64,000 bases of DNA from Hymenobacter telluris (GCF_017313265.1 NZ_JAFLQZ010000005.1:231754-295753), one strand, 5' to 3'; counted from the stretch's first letter, positions 8,456 through 16,985 are shown. Notes: generated from the sequence alone by a model not told the origin. A program made the numbers and translations.

Positions 8456-9910
8456 ATGAGTCACCCAGTAAAAAAGCAGTTACTGCTTTTGATGTTGGTT
8501 CTGTTTGTAGCACTGGACCTGGGCTACACCTTCATCCAAGCCTACCAACTCCCCCTCGAAGGCGACCTGCCTTCCATCGTACTGCCTGATTCGAACTGCC
8601 AACGCGTTTTGCACGACCCGTTTGGGTGGGCGGTGCTCACGCGCAACGAGGTGTACGTGGCCCCCAACCGCTTTTTTGCGCATGCGGCCATGGTCAGCTA
8701 CTTCAAGTCTGTGCCCTTTGCCCTGCAACGCTTCATCGACCCCATCAGCAGCGTCTACGCCGCGTGCGCCCTGTTTGCCGTCGGCGTGCAGGCCCTGCTG
8801 CTTTACGTGCTTGGTGTGTATATCAGCGGAACCTACAGCCTGAAGTCGTATACTCCGTGGCTGGCTATGGCCCTATTGGCGCCGCTCTTCCAGCTAACGG
8901 GCTACAACGACCAGATGGGCATTCTGGACCACTCCATCACCTACACGTTTTTTTACGCGTTTCCGTTGGCGCTGCTGCTGTTGTTGCTGCTGCCTTTTTA
9001 TCGGGCGGCGTATCAGGGCCAGCCGTTGCAGCTAAGTTGGCCGCGCCGCATAGCGCTGATAGGCTTGATGGTGGTGCTGGCTTTCAACGGGGCTATTATT
9101 ACCGGCGTGGTGGCCGTGCTGTTCTTTGGTATCATCATACACTGGGTGCTGAAACACCGGCAAGAAGGTGCGTTTTTCCGCCCAGCTCACTGGCTAACCC
9201 ACTTTCGTCGGACGCCGCAGCTACCGGTTGCCTTACTGGGCTTGTTCACGCTGCTTTGCCTGTACTCGCTCTACATTGGCCTCAACGAGCAGGAAAGCCG
9301 CATTCCTTCGCCGCCCCTGTGGCAACGCTACCTCCGTATTCCGATGGGTATTCTGTGGCAGTTTCGCAAGCTGGGGCTGCCGCTGCTGCTGCTTGCGTGC
9401 CTGGCCAACGTGCAATTTATCCGGCGGTTGCTGCCTGCCACGGCCACCACTGAGCGCATGGTTCGGATTTTGAAATGGGTAGGGCTTTTTACCTTGGTGT
9501 ATCTGCTGTTGCTACCGCTCGGAGGCTACCGCACCTACCGTCCCCTCATTGTTCGCCGCGACTCCGACATGCCGGTGATTATGTGCTTGATGTTCTTTTA
9601 TGGTCTTTCCACGTGCTTTTTGCTTACCTACCTGCATGGCCGCAACCGGCGCTGGTACATGCTGGGGGTGGTCTTGTTTTCAGCCATCTTCCTGAATGCC
9701 AACAAGCCGTGGCTCCGCGACAACAACACCTGTGAGCGGAAGAGCCTGGCCCAACTTGCCCAAGCCCGTGAAGCAGTGGTACCGCTTTGTAACGAGTGCA
9801 GCGTATTGGATTGGAACAAAACCCAGGCGCCCGAAAACTCGGAAACTGCGGCGCAAATGCTGCGCTACTGGCGCATCACACCAGACAAAAAATTGTATTT
9901 CAACAAGTAA
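8456..9910 (+). CDS. Multi-pass membrane protein, unknown (paralog 1)
   Basis: 484 residues with about ten predicted transmembrane segments, starting with a Leu/Val-rich helix at residues 9-25, then an extracytoplasmic stretch containing 'LPLEGDLPSIVLP', and ending in a soluble tail of about 80 residues with 'NNTCERKSL' and 'NECSVLDW'. Its size and topology recall membrane glycosyltransferase-like proteins, but no diagnostic Asp motif is seen, so no function is assigned. The next gene is a full-length paralog in the same order and orientation. The two share a nearly identical 200-bp DNA tract (8621-8822 here). Confidence 0.8.
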   Translation: MSHPVKKQLLLLMLVLFVALDLGYTFIQAYQLPLEGDLPSIVLPDSNCQRVLHDPFGWAVLTRNEVYVAPNRFFAHAAMVSYFKSVPFALQRFIDPISSVYAACALFAVGVQALLLYVLGVYISGTYSLKSYTPWLAMALLAPLFQLTGYNDQMGILDHSITYTFFYAFPLALLLLLLLPFYRAAYQGQPLQLSWPRRIALIGLMVVLAFNGAIITGVVAVLFFGIIIHWVLKHRQEGAFFRPAHWLTHFRRTPQLPVALLGLFTLLCLYSLYIGLNEQESRIPSPPLWQRYLRIPMGILWQFRKLGLPLLLLACLANVQFIRRLLPATATTERMVRILKWVGLFTLVYLLLLPLGGYRTYRPLIVRRDSDMPVIMCLMFFYGLSTCFLLTYLHGRNRRWYMLGVVLFSAIFLNANKPWLRDNNTCERKSLAQLAQAREAVVPLCNECSVLDWNKTQAPENSETAAQMLRYWRITPDKKLYFNK

Positions 9911-9933
9911 GCACTGTTTTTTAAAGCAGTGCT
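9910..9933 (+). terminator. Weak hairpin after paralog 1
   Basis: AGCACTG and CAGTGCT form a stem around a T/A-rich loop, just after the stop codon. There is no clear T-tail, so termination is uncertain. Confidence 0.35.
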
Positions 9934-10121
9934 GATTGCAGCCAACCCCCTACTTTTTTAGGAGTATCAATGTCTCTGGTCTGTAGCTGAGGTATTGCTA
10001 AGTTGACTATATCCGCAAAGTACGCTCCATCGTTAGCGCAGTTCCAGGGGAACTATTCTTGGTTTTCTTGGTTGCATAACTCGCTTCAAAGGCCAACTTT
10101 GTAGGTAGCTTAGCTTACCTA

Positions 10122-11567
10122 ATGAAGAAAAAATATCTATTTCTGCTGCTGGTCTTGTTCGTGCTCCTGGACCTGAGCTATACGTTCTTCCAGGCTTACC
10201 AACTCCCCCTCGAAGGCGACCTGCCTTCCATCGTGCTGCCCGGCCCCGAGTGCCAGCAGATTCTGCACGACCCATTTGGGTGGGCGGTGCTCACGCGCAA
10301 CGAGGTGTACGTGGCCCCCAACCGCTTTTTTGCGCATGCGGCCATGGTCAGCTACTTCAAGTCCGTGCCTTTTGCCCTGCAACGCTTCATCGACCCCATC
10401 AGCAGCGTCTACGCCGCGTGCGCCCTGTTTGCCGTCGGCGTGCAGGCCCTGCTGCTTTATGTGCTTGGTGTGTATATAACGGGTAGTTACCGGCTCAACC
10501 ACCTGAACAATTGGCTGGCTATGGCCTTGCTGGCTCCACTGTTTCAGATAGCCGGCTACAACGACCAGATGGGCATTCTGGACCACTCCATCACCTACAC
10601 GTTCTTCTATGCCTTCCCCATGACGCTGCTGCTGCTGCTGCTGTTGCCATTTTTTCTGGCGGCATCCAAGGGGCAGCCGTTGCAGCTGAGCTGGCCGCGT
10701 TGCATAGCATTGGTGGGGTTAATGGTGGTACTGGCTTTCAACGGCGCTATTATTACCGGTGTGGTAGCCGTACTGTTCTTCGGTATTGGCCTGCACTGGG
10801 TGATAAAGCAATGGCAAACGAGCGGTGGGTTCCGCCCAGCTCAGTGGGTTCGGCAGATTCCACGGCTCCCGGCTATCCTGTTAGGTTTATTCACAGTGCT
10901 GTGCCTGTATTCGCTCTACATTGGCCTCAATGAGAAGGAAAGCGTTGGCCATGTTATGCCACTGTGGGAACGATATACCCGCATTCCGTCGGGCTTATTC
11001 TGGCAATTCCGGAAGCTGGGCCTGCCGCTGCTGGTTATTGCTATTGGTATCAATGCGTTTTTCATAAGCCGCAAGCTCCCCAGCACCCCAGAAAGCCAGC
11101 GTATTCTATTGATTTTGAAATGGCTAGGCTTGTTCGCCCTTATTTATCTGCTGCTGTTACCGCTTGGTGGATACCGCCAATACCGCCCCCTTATTGTTCG
11201 CCGCGACTCTATTCTACCAATAATCCTGGGAGGTATTGCTTTCTACGGTCTTTCCACCTATTTCCTGCTCTACCATTTGCCGGCCCAGGTGCGCCGCTGG
11301 TATATATTGGGGGTGGGGGTGTTTGCAGCCATTTATATTAATGCCGACAGTCTGAAGCTGCCAGCCCCAGAAAACAACACCTGTGAGCGGCAGGGGCTAG
11401 AACGGTTGGCTGCTGCCACCGAGCCTATTGTGCGTGTAAGTGCCGAGTGCTCGGTAATGGCGTGGTGGAAGATAGACAACCCGAATTATTCGGAAACCAA
11501 TGCGCAACTCCTAGAGTATTGGGGCATAACTCAAGGTAAAAAGCTGTATTACCACCAAGGCTGGTAG
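10122..11567 (+). CDS. Multi-pass membrane protein, unknown (paralog 2)
   Basis: 481 residues, a full-length paralog of the preceding gene with the same ten-helix layout and the same C-terminal signature (NNTCERQGL, AECSVMAW). Identity varies along the pair: the N-terminal third is nearly identical, including the DNA tract 10275-10476, which differs from 8621-8822 at only three positions that I can see, while later segments differ often. This pattern points to tandem duplication followed by gene conversion. It has its own upstream gap of 211 bp with no clear promoter. The substrate is unknown. Confidence 0.8.
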   Translation: MKKKYLFLLLVLFVLLDLSYTFFQAYQLPLEGDLPSIVLPGPECQQILHDPFGWAVLTRNEVYVAPNRFFAHAAMVSYFKSVPFALQRFIDPISSVYAACALFAVGVQALLLYVLGVYITGSYRLNHLNNWLAMALLAPLFQIAGYNDQMGILDHSITYTFFYAFPMTLLLLLLLPFFLAASKGQPLQLSWPRCIALVGLMVVLAFNGAIITGVVAVLFFGIGLHWVIKQWQTSGGFRPAQWVRQIPRLPAILLGLFTVLCLYSLYIGLNEKESVGHVMPLWERYTRIPSGLFWQFRKLGLPLLVIAIGINAFFISRKLPSTPESQRILLILKWLGLFALIYLLLLPLGGYRQYRPLIVRRDSILPIILGGIAFYGLSTYFLLYHLPAQVRRWYILGVGVFAAIYINADSLKLPAPENNTCERQGLERLAAATEPIVRVSAECSVMAWWKIDNPNYSETNAQLLEYWGITQGKKLYYHQGW

Positions 11568-11697
11568 CACTGATTCACGGTCCGTAGATTCATAAGATGA
11601 AGGCCGTGCAACAAGCCGCCAGGCGCAAACTATAGCCTACTCGAACCCAGCATCCCGGTTATCGGTTTGCTAATTACGCTCCCCTTACTTTCACTTT

Positions 11698-12987
11698 ATG
11701 ATTCATTTCGAAGAATTCACGCTGACCAACGGCTTGCGCTGCATAGTTCACGAAGACCATACCACTCCCATGGCCGTGCTGGACGTGCTCTACGACGTAG
11801 GCTCGCGCGACGAGGACGCTTCGCACACCGGCTTTGCCCACCTGTTTGAGCATTTGATGTTTTCGGGTTCCGTCAATATTCCTAGCTACGACGAGCCGTT
11901 GCAGCGCGTTGGCGGCGAAAACAACGCCTTCACCTCCCCTGATGTCACCAACTACTACCTCACCGTTTCGGCTGCCAACCTGGAAACCGGTTTCTGGCTG
12001 GAATCCGACCGGATGCTGAACCTGGCCTTCTCCGAGAATGGCCTGGAGGTGCAGCGCAAAGTGGTGGTCGAGGAATTCAAGCAAAATTACCTGAACCAGC
12101 CCTACGGCGACGTGTGGCTGAAGCTGCGCCCAGTAGCTTATCAGCACCACCCGTACCGCTGGGCCACTATTGGCAAGGAAATCAGCCACATCGAAAACGC
12201 GGTGATGGACGATGTGCGGGCTTTCTTCAAGAAACATTACGCTCCGCAGAACGCCATTCTGGTGGTGGCCGGGGCTGTAACCGTAGCCGAGGCGCGCCGC
12301 TTGGCAGAAAAGTGGTTTGGCCCGATTCCGGGCGGGCCGCGCTACGAGCGGCAACTGCCCGTAGAGCCCCGGCAAACTGAGCCGCGCTTCTTGGAAATAA
12401 CCGCCGACGTACCGCTCAATGCCTTGTACAAGGTATACCACATGCCGGGCCGTACCGCCGACGCCTACTACAGTGCCGACCTATTGGGCGACCTGCTGGG
12501 CCGGGGCAAATCCAGCCGCTTGTATCAGCAGCTAGTGAAGGATCAGCAGTTGTTCAACTCTATTTCGGCCACTGCCACCGGCTCTCTGGAGCCAGGTTTG
12601 CTCGTTATCAGTGGCAAGCTGAATGCCGGTGTAACGTTGGAAGCCGCTGATGCTGCCGTGGAAAAGCTCATAGCCGCTCTACACAGTGAACTGGTTTCAA
12701 CAGAGGAACTAGAGAAGGTGAAAAATCAGGCCGAAGCTAGTATCGTGTTCGGAGAAATAGAGCTGTTAAATCGGGCTATGAACTTGGCTTACAGCAAGCT
12801 CATGGGCAATACCAACCTGGTAAACGAGGAAGGTGCCAAGCTCCAAGCGGTAACCCCCACCGATGTGCAGGTGTCGGCCCGTGAAATCCTGCGCCCCGAC
12901 AACTGCACAACGCTCTACTATCGGGCGCAGCCCCGCCTTACGGCTCCCGCCACTGCGGATCCTGTAGAAGCAGCCACGGCCGAGTAA
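11698..12987 (+). CDS. M16 family zinc metallopeptidase
   Basis: 429 residues, one half-size M16 (pitrilysin/mitochondrial processing peptidase-like) protein. The inverted zinc motif HxxEH is His48-Leu-Phe-Glu51-His52 in 'GFAHLFEHLMFSGS', with the third ligand glutamate about 75 residues later in 'KVVVEEFKQNY'. The inactive-half features 'YHMPGRTADAYYSADLLGDLLG' and 'SRLYQQLV' follow. No signal peptide is seen, unlike many Bacteroidota M16 proteins, so it is probably cytoplasmic. A TTACTTTCAC sequence just upstream may be the -7 region. It ends in a terminator shared with the convergent Ala/Pro-rich gene. Confidence 0.93.
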   Translation: MIHFEEFTLTNGLRCIVHEDHTTPMAVLDVLYDVGSRDEDASHTGFAHLFEHLMFSGSVNIPSYDEPLQRVGGENNAFTSPDVTNYYLTVSAANLETGFWLESDRMLNLAFSENGLEVQRKVVVEEFKQNYLNQPYGDVWLKLRPVAYQHHPYRWATIGKEISHIENAVMDDVRAFFKKHYAPQNAILVVAGAVTVAEARRLAEKWFGPIPGGPRYERQLPVEPRQTEPRFLEITADVPLNALYKVYHMPGRTADAYYSADLLGDLLGRGKSSRLYQQLVKDQQLFNSISATATGSLEPGLLVISGKLNAGVTLEAADAAVEKLIAALHSELVSTEELEKVKNQAEASIVFGEIELLNRAMNLAYSKLMGNTNLVNEEGAKLQAVTPTDVQVSAREILRPDNCTTLYYRAQPRLTAPATADPVEAATAE

Positions 12988-13018
12988 GCGTCCACTGCCC
13001 GCTCATTATACTCACAAC

Positions 13019-13055
13019 AAGAAAGCCAGCCCGATAAATCGAGCTGGCTTTCTTG
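13019..13055. terminator. Bidirectional terminator
   Basis: AAGAAAGCCAGC, loop, GCTGGCTTTCTT. It lies between the convergent M16 gene and the secreted Ala/Pro-rich gene and has A and T tracts on both sides. Confidence 0.85.
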
Positions 13056-13099
13056 TTGAACTTGCAGTCTAAAGACTTACTGAAAGGGTTTGCCAGGGC

Positions 13100-13726
13100 C
13101 TACCAACCGCTGCCGCCGGATCCCCAGCCATCGTCTTTCTTCTTGGCCGGAGCAGCTTTCTTAGCTGGCGCAGCAGCGGCTTTCTTAGGAGCAGCAGTAG
13201 CACCGCCCGAGGCCTTGGTAGCCGTAGCTGATGCCGATGCGGCTACGGGAGCAGCCGGAGCTGGAGTTTCTACAATCGGAGCTGGCTCTGGCTCCGGGGC
13301 TGGCGCAGGCGTCACCACCGGGTCGGGGCGGCGTACGTTGCGGCGTATGTAGGGGGCAATGGGACGGCCCCGGTAGTCGGTAGTAACGCGGTGCGAAGGA
13401 GCCGCCGTGAAACCAGGTGCTACCACTGAGCCACCGGGCTGCATTTCAGTTGACGCAGCGCTAGTGGCAGCCGCTCCACCAAAACCTCCTTTGCCGGAAG
13501 TCATTTCGTTTTCAACAGCCGGAGCAGCAGGCGTTTCTTCAACGGCCGCAGCGGGTGCAGCAGTGGCTTTTTTGGTGGTTGCGGCTTTTTTAGGAGCTGG
13601 CTCTGGAGCGCCCCAGCCATCGGAAGAGCCCCACCCATCCGACGATTTCTTTTTGGTTTGGGCCTGGGCTGGTGCCGCCAGCATTGCCACAGCTGCCAGC
13701 AACAAGGGTAGAACAAGACGCTTCAT
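13100..13726 (-). CDS. Secreted Ala/Pro/Lys-rich protein with APG-x9-TTDYxGRP motif
   Basis: 208 residues. A signal peptide ends at residue 22 (AQAQ). The protein is low in complexity: Lys/Ala/Pro-rich blocks resemble PAAAP linkers, and a GWGS-type motif occurs at both ends (residues 30-39 and the last 10). In the middle, APG at 103-105 is followed nine residues later by TTDYRGRPI (115-123), the same spaced motif as in the two neighbouring genes. No known domain is seen. I infer an envelope-associated, possibly cell-wall or outer-membrane-interacting protein. Confidence 0.65.
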   Translation of the reverse strand: MKRLVLPLLLAAVAMLAAPAQAQTKKKSSDGWGSSDGWGAPEPAPKKAATTKKATAAPAAAVEETPAAPAVENEMTSGKGGFGGAAATSAASTEMQPGGSVVAPGFTAAPSHRVTTDYRGRPIAPYIRRNVRRPDPVVTPAPAPEPEPAPIVETPAPAAPVAASASATATKASGGATAAPKKAAAAPAKKAAPAKKKDDGWGSGGSGW

Positions 13727-14037
13727 AGGAGTAAGTCGTTAGATATAATCGTGCAAGTTACAGACCTTCACACAGCTAAGAAAGCCCGGCTACACATTCT
13801 CTTCAAACACCTTGGCAAAAGAGAAGTTCCCCTTCTTAAAAGACAGCTACGGGAAATTTTCCGGCATCTACAGCTCGTTCTTCAACGCCCAATCTACGGC
13901 CGTAGTATGGCACTTGGTTGAACCAGGAAATTCATTGAATGCAAAGAGCGGCCCCATCCTACCGGACAGAGGCCGCTCTTCATGGGTATATAGGCAAAGC
14001 CGCGCGGTGTTTTACTGCTTTTTGCGAGCAGGATACG
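13727..14037. other. Spacer of about 310 bp between two motif-family genes
   Basis: It contains the terminator at 13944-13980. Apart from that there is only an open frame on the plus strand (13812-14081) with no protein character, and nothing else is supported. Confidence 0.5.
13944..13980 (-). terminator. Terminator of the small TDYxGRP gene
   Basis: AAGAGCGGCC and GGCCGCTCTT form a perfect 10-bp stem around an 17-nt loop. It lies downstream of the minus-strand gene ending at 14038. Confidence 0.6.
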
Positions 14038-14421
14038 TTACCGCTTCTTGCTTTTGGTGGCTGCTGGGGCTGATTTGGTAGGCGCCGTTTTTTCCGACGA
14101 CATGGACGTGGCACTAGTAGCCGCTACTTTAGGAGCCTTTTTTTTCAGCGGCCGGCCCATGTAATCGGTGGTAGGCGGGCTGGGCATGTTTAGGCGCAGG
14201 CCAGGAGCCAGCTTCATATCATCTTCGTTGCGCCGCCCCGAACGGTCGTAGCGCGCGTAGGCGCCAGAACGGGCTTTGGCCTTGGTATTGCTGGTACGGT
14301 GGTAGCCGTTGGCTGCTTTTTTGGTGCCCGTTGGGCGGGCTACTTTTTGCGCCTGCGCTTCCGCAACGGAAAATAAGCTGATCAGAATGAGGAGCAAACC
14401 TGGGAGGGGAAAGAAGCGCAT
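14038..14421 (-). CDS. Small secreted protein with APG-x9-TTDYxGRP motif
   Basis: 127 residues from the ATG at 14421; an in-frame ATG 13 codons upstream lacks signal-peptide character. The signal peptide ends near residue 25 (EAQAQ). The mature part is Arg/Lys/Ser-rich, then APG at 72-74, nine residues, TTDYMGRPLKKK at 84-95, and a Lys/Ala/Thr/Ser tail. This matches the motif in both flanking same-strand genes, so the three form a local family. No known domain or function is recognised. Confidence 0.65.
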   Translation of the reverse strand: MRFFPLPGLLLILISLFSVAEAQAQKVARPTGTKKAANGYHRTSNTKAKARSGAYARYDRSGRRNEDDMKLAPGLRLNMPSPPTTDYMGRPLKKKAPKVAATSATSMSSEKTAPTKSAPAATKSKKR

Positions 14422-14489
14422 GGGCGTATTGGTTAAGTGAAAGCAGTCATGGAATTTCACTTACGCAAAACCACGCACTTCGGTCGGTT

Positions 14490-14951
14490 CTACCAGCTCG
14501 TTGAGTTGTTGGCGGCTACGGAAGTGTTTTTGCTGGCTTTAGCAGCTACCGTAGACGCAGCTTTTTTCTTGAGCGGCCGGCCCCAGTAGTCGGTGCTGGG
14601 CTTGCGGTACGGCGACGAGCTCATGCCGGGTGCCGCCATTACGCCGGAAGAACGCATCATCGGGTCGGTGCTTTCCTCGGCGGCGTAGGCTGCTTCGCGG
14701 GCAGCAGCGGCAGTGGTCAGGTTTGTCGATTTTTTCTTGAGCGGCCGGCCCCAGTAGTCGGTGGTGGGTTTGCCGTGCAGGCTCAGGGGCTGGCCGGGAG
14801 CCGTGCTCCAGCCCATGTTGTATTGAGGCGTTTCCTCGGTAGCAGCGGGTGCGTCGGCCCACGAATCGGTGGCGGCCGAAGCCTGGCTTTGCGCGAAAGA
14901 AGTGCTGAATGAGGCAGCCACCAGGAATGCAGAGAGCAGGAAAGTTTTCAT
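14490..14951 (-). CDS. Small secreted protein with two APG-x9-[ST]TDYxGRP motifs
   Basis: 153 residues from the ATG at 14951. A signal peptide ends near residue 20 (SFAQ). The motif occurs twice: residues 51-71 (APG ... TTDYWGRPL) and 107-127 (APG ... STDYWGRPL), each followed by KKK, with the same nine-residue spacing. The rest is Ala/Ser/Thr-rich. It is the first gene of the three-gene minus-strand series. The lack of any known domain and the strict spacing suggest a short binding or processing motif rather than an enzyme. Confidence 0.7.
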   Translation of the reverse strand: MKTFLLSAFLVAASFSTSFAQSQASAATDSWADAPAATEETPQYNMGWSTAPGQPLSLHGKPTTDYWGRPLKKKSTNLTTAAAAREAAYAAEESTDPMMRSSGVMAAPGMSSSPYRKPSTDYWGRPLKKKAASTVAAKASKNTSVAANNSTSW

Positions 14952-15186
14952 AGCAAGAAGAAACAAAACGGAGGAAGGAATTGCAGTTAAATACTTGAAC
15001 TACAGTAGCTCGCATGAACGGGTGGCGCCCCGCGTTCCGGTTGTAAGCCGCTGGTGATAGAGGCTTTTGCAGCAACCGTACCAACTTTTCATTTTCTGGG
15101 AACCAACTGCGTAATTTTAATTTAGCCCCCATTTACCTACCAAGTGGATAGTATCTGCCCAACACCAAAACCAGCAGTCAGCCGCT

Positions 15187-15194
15187 TATCTTTG
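15187..15194 (+). promoter_or_regulatory. -7 box (TATCTTTG) of pheS
   Basis: A perfect TAnnTTTG match, 7 bases before the pheS ATG. The transcript should start within a few bases of the start codon. Confidence 0.55.
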
Positions 15195-15201
15195 CCTTAC
15201 T

Positions 15202-16239
15202 ATGCAGGAGAATATCTCGCGGCTACGCGCCGAAATCGAAGCCTACGACCTGAGCACGCCCGAACTGCTCGACCAGTTTCGTATTGCCTACACCGGCCGC
15301 AAAGGCCAGCTGGCCGACCTTTTCGACCAACTGAAAACTGTGCCGCAGGAGCAGCGCCGCGCCGTGGGACAGGAGCTAAACCAGCTAAAACAGCAGGCGT
15401 TGGCCCGGTTCGAGGAGCGCCAGCAGGAGTTGGAATCAGCCACCCGCAACGCCCCCGCCGATCCTACCTTCGACTACACGCTGCCCGCCGTTCCCAACCA
15501 GCTAGGCACCCGGCACCCGTTGAATCTGGTGCGCGAGGAGATTGTGCGCATCCTGTCGCGCATCGGCTTCAATGTGGCTGAGGGGCCCGAAATCGAGGAC
15601 GACTGGCACAACTTCACGGCGCTCAACTTCCCCGAGAACCACCCGGCGCGCGACATGCAGGACACGTTTTTCGTGCACCGTACGCCCGGCGAGCCGGAGT
15701 GGCTGCTGCGCACGCACACCAGCCCGGTGCAGGTGCGCGTAATGCAAACCCAAAAACCACCCATCCGCAGCATCATGCCCGGCCGGGTGTACCGCAACGA
15801 AGCCATTTCGGCCCGCGCCCACATGATGTTCCACCAAGTGGAAGCCTTGTTCGTGGACGAAAACGTAAGCTTCGCCGACCTCAAGCAAACCGTGTATTAC
15901 TTCGTGCAGGAGCTGTTCGGTTCTGATGTGCAAGTGCGGTTTCGGCCCTCTTTCTTCCCCTTCACCGAGCCCAGCGCCGAAATTGACATCACCTGCCTGA
16001 TTTGCAAGGGCAAGGGCTGCAACATCTGCAAATACACGGGCTGGGTTGAAATTGGGGGCTGCGGCATGGTCGATCCGGCTGTGCTCGAACAATCTGGCAT
16101 CGACCCGGAGCGTTACTCGGGCTACGCCTGGGGGATGGGCATTGAGCGGATTACCATGCTCAAGTACCAGATCAAAGACTTGCGCCTGTTCACGGAAAAC
16201 GACCTGCGGTTTTTGCGGCAGTTCGAGGCCGTGCAGTAG
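15202..16239 (+). CDS. pheS: Phenylalanine--tRNA ligase alpha subunit
   Basis: 345 residues. PheS forms the catalytic core of the alpha2-beta2 enzyme that charges tRNA-Phe. The N-terminal coiled coil (1-90) includes 'YTGRKGQLADLF'. Class II motif 2 is around 'RVYRNEAISARAHMMFHQVEALFV', and motif 3 is 'GWGMGIERITMLKY' (seen as YAWGMGIERI). An inserted Cys-rich segment 'CLICKGKGCNICKYTGW' gives a four-cysteine cluster that may bind zinc, as in some PheS of this phylum. pheT is not adjacent in the window. The close -7 box supports the chosen start. Confidence 0.96.
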   Translation: MQENISRLRAEIEAYDLSTPELLDQFRIAYTGRKGQLADLFDQLKTVPQEQRRAVGQELNQLKQQALARFEERQQELESATRNAPADPTFDYTLPAVPNQLGTRHPLNLVREEIVRILSRIGFNVAEGPEIEDDWHNFTALNFPENHPARDMQDTFFVHRTPGEPEWLLRTHTSPVQVRVMQTQKPPIRSIMPGRVYRNEAISARAHMMFHQVEALFVDENVSFADLKQTVYYFVQELFGSDVQVRFRPSFFPFTEPSAEIDITCLICKGKGCNICKYTGWVEIGGCGMVDPAVLEQSGIDPERYSGYAWGMGIERITMLKYQIKDLRLFTENDLRFLRQFEAVQ

Positions 16240-16294
16240 CCGAGCTACAACCCAGGACGCTTTTTCGCTGCTTCCACAAGCCTATCCTACTCAG

Positions 16295-16771
16295 ATGCAC
16301 AAAAAAACAATAGCAGCTACCTCACGCCTGCGCCGCTCTTTCCGCAAGGGCTGTGTGCTGGCGGTAGTGTGCCTGGGTTTCCTGCTGACCGCCTGCGGTT
16401 CCGACTCCAACAACGTGGAGCCACAGATACCTTACGTCAGCTTTTCGGAAAGCATCAACCTCACCAACCAGCAGTACGTGAATCTGCGGGCCGACAATGG
16501 CGCCGCTTACGTTACGGGCGGCTTAAGAGGCCTGATAGTGGTGCGGCAGAGTTCCAGTACGTACGTGGCCTTCGACCGGAACTGCTCGTACCGCGTCAAC
16601 GATACCACCTGCTCTCGTGTTAGCATTGACCCCTCGCGACTATTTTTGAAAGATGCTTGCTGCGGTTCTCAGTTCGACTTGCAGGGGCGTCCGCAGAGTG
16701 GTCCGGCCAGTCGTTCGTTGCGGCAGTACACTACTACGCTTTCCGGAAACATCCTGAATATCACTAACTAG
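16295..16771 (+). CDS. Lipoprotein with a degenerate Rieske-like domain
   Basis: 158 residues. The N-terminus is basic, then a hydrophobic core ends in the lipobox LLTAC, so Cys34 is the anchor. The C-terminal part has the Rieske layout: 'VAFDRNCSYRV' where box I (CxH) is expected, and 'DACCGSQFDLQGRPQSGPASRSL' where box II (CPCHGSxFD...GP) is expected. Three of the four cluster ligands are changed: His to Tyr99, Cys to Asp120, His to Cys123. Cys106 and Cys122, in the disulfide positions, remain. So it keeps the fold and probably the disulfide but cannot hold a 2Fe-2S cluster in the usual way. The role is unknown. It lies 55 bp after pheS on the same strand. Confidence 0.75.
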   Translation: MHKKTIAATSRLRRSFRKGCVLAVVCLGFLLTACGSDSNNVEPQIPYVSFSESINLTNQQYVNLRADNGAAYVTGGLRGLIVVRQSSSTYVAFDRNCSYRVNDTTCSRVSIDPSRLFLKDACCGSQFDLQGRPQSGPASRSLRQYTTTLSGNILNITN

Positions 16772-16802
16772 AAGTTTTTTCTTGATTATTTTAGAGTAAA
16801 TG

Positions 16803-16834
16803 TTTGCACAGACTGGCTTCGTACACTAATATTG
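16803..16834 (+). promoter_or_regulatory. Promoter of tRNA-Asn
   Basis: TTTG at 16803-16806 and TAATATTG at 16827-16834 are 20 bases apart, the usual spacing of Bacteroidota -33/-7 elements. The tRNA starts 34 bases further on. Confidence 0.55.
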
Positions 16835-16867
16835 CACCCGCAACGACAGATAAACGTCGCCATAACC

Positions 16868-16944
16868 GCTTCCTTAGCTCAGCCGGTTAGAGCATCTGAC
16901 TGTTAATCAGAGGGTCCCTGGTTCGAGCCCAGGAGGGAGCGCCA
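16868..16944 (+). tRNA. tRNA-Asn (anticodon GTT), CCA encoded
   Basis: A 77-base cloverleaf. The acceptor stem pairs GCTTCCT with AGGGAGC (one G-T pair), the anticodon loop is CTGTTAA with GTT, and the T-arm is CCTGG-TTCGAGC-CCAGG. The discriminator G and CCA are encoded. Its 3' end (16928-16944) recurs at 21721-21737 with one mismatch, so it is the likely attachment site of the element that follows. A terminator follows at 16951-16985. Confidence 0.95.
16928..16944 (+). other. Putative attL: tRNA-Asn 3' end
   Basis: CCCAGGAGGGAGCGCCA. It matches 16 of 17 bases with 21721-21737, and the integrase remnant begins just beyond, the classic arrangement for a tRNA-targeted island. Confidence 0.6.
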
Positions 16945-16950
16945 AGCACT

Positions 16951-16985
16951 AGAAAGCCCGCCCTTACCGGCGGGCTTTCTTTGTT
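16951..16985 (+). terminator. Terminator after tRNA-Asn
   Basis: AGAAAGCCCGCC, loop CTTACC, GGCGGGCTTTCT, then T-rich sequence. Confidence 0.85.

Noticed and set aside
13812..14081. 89-codon plus-strand frame between the TDYxGRP genes
   Set aside because: It spans a terminator hairpin and the 3' end of a minus-strand gene.
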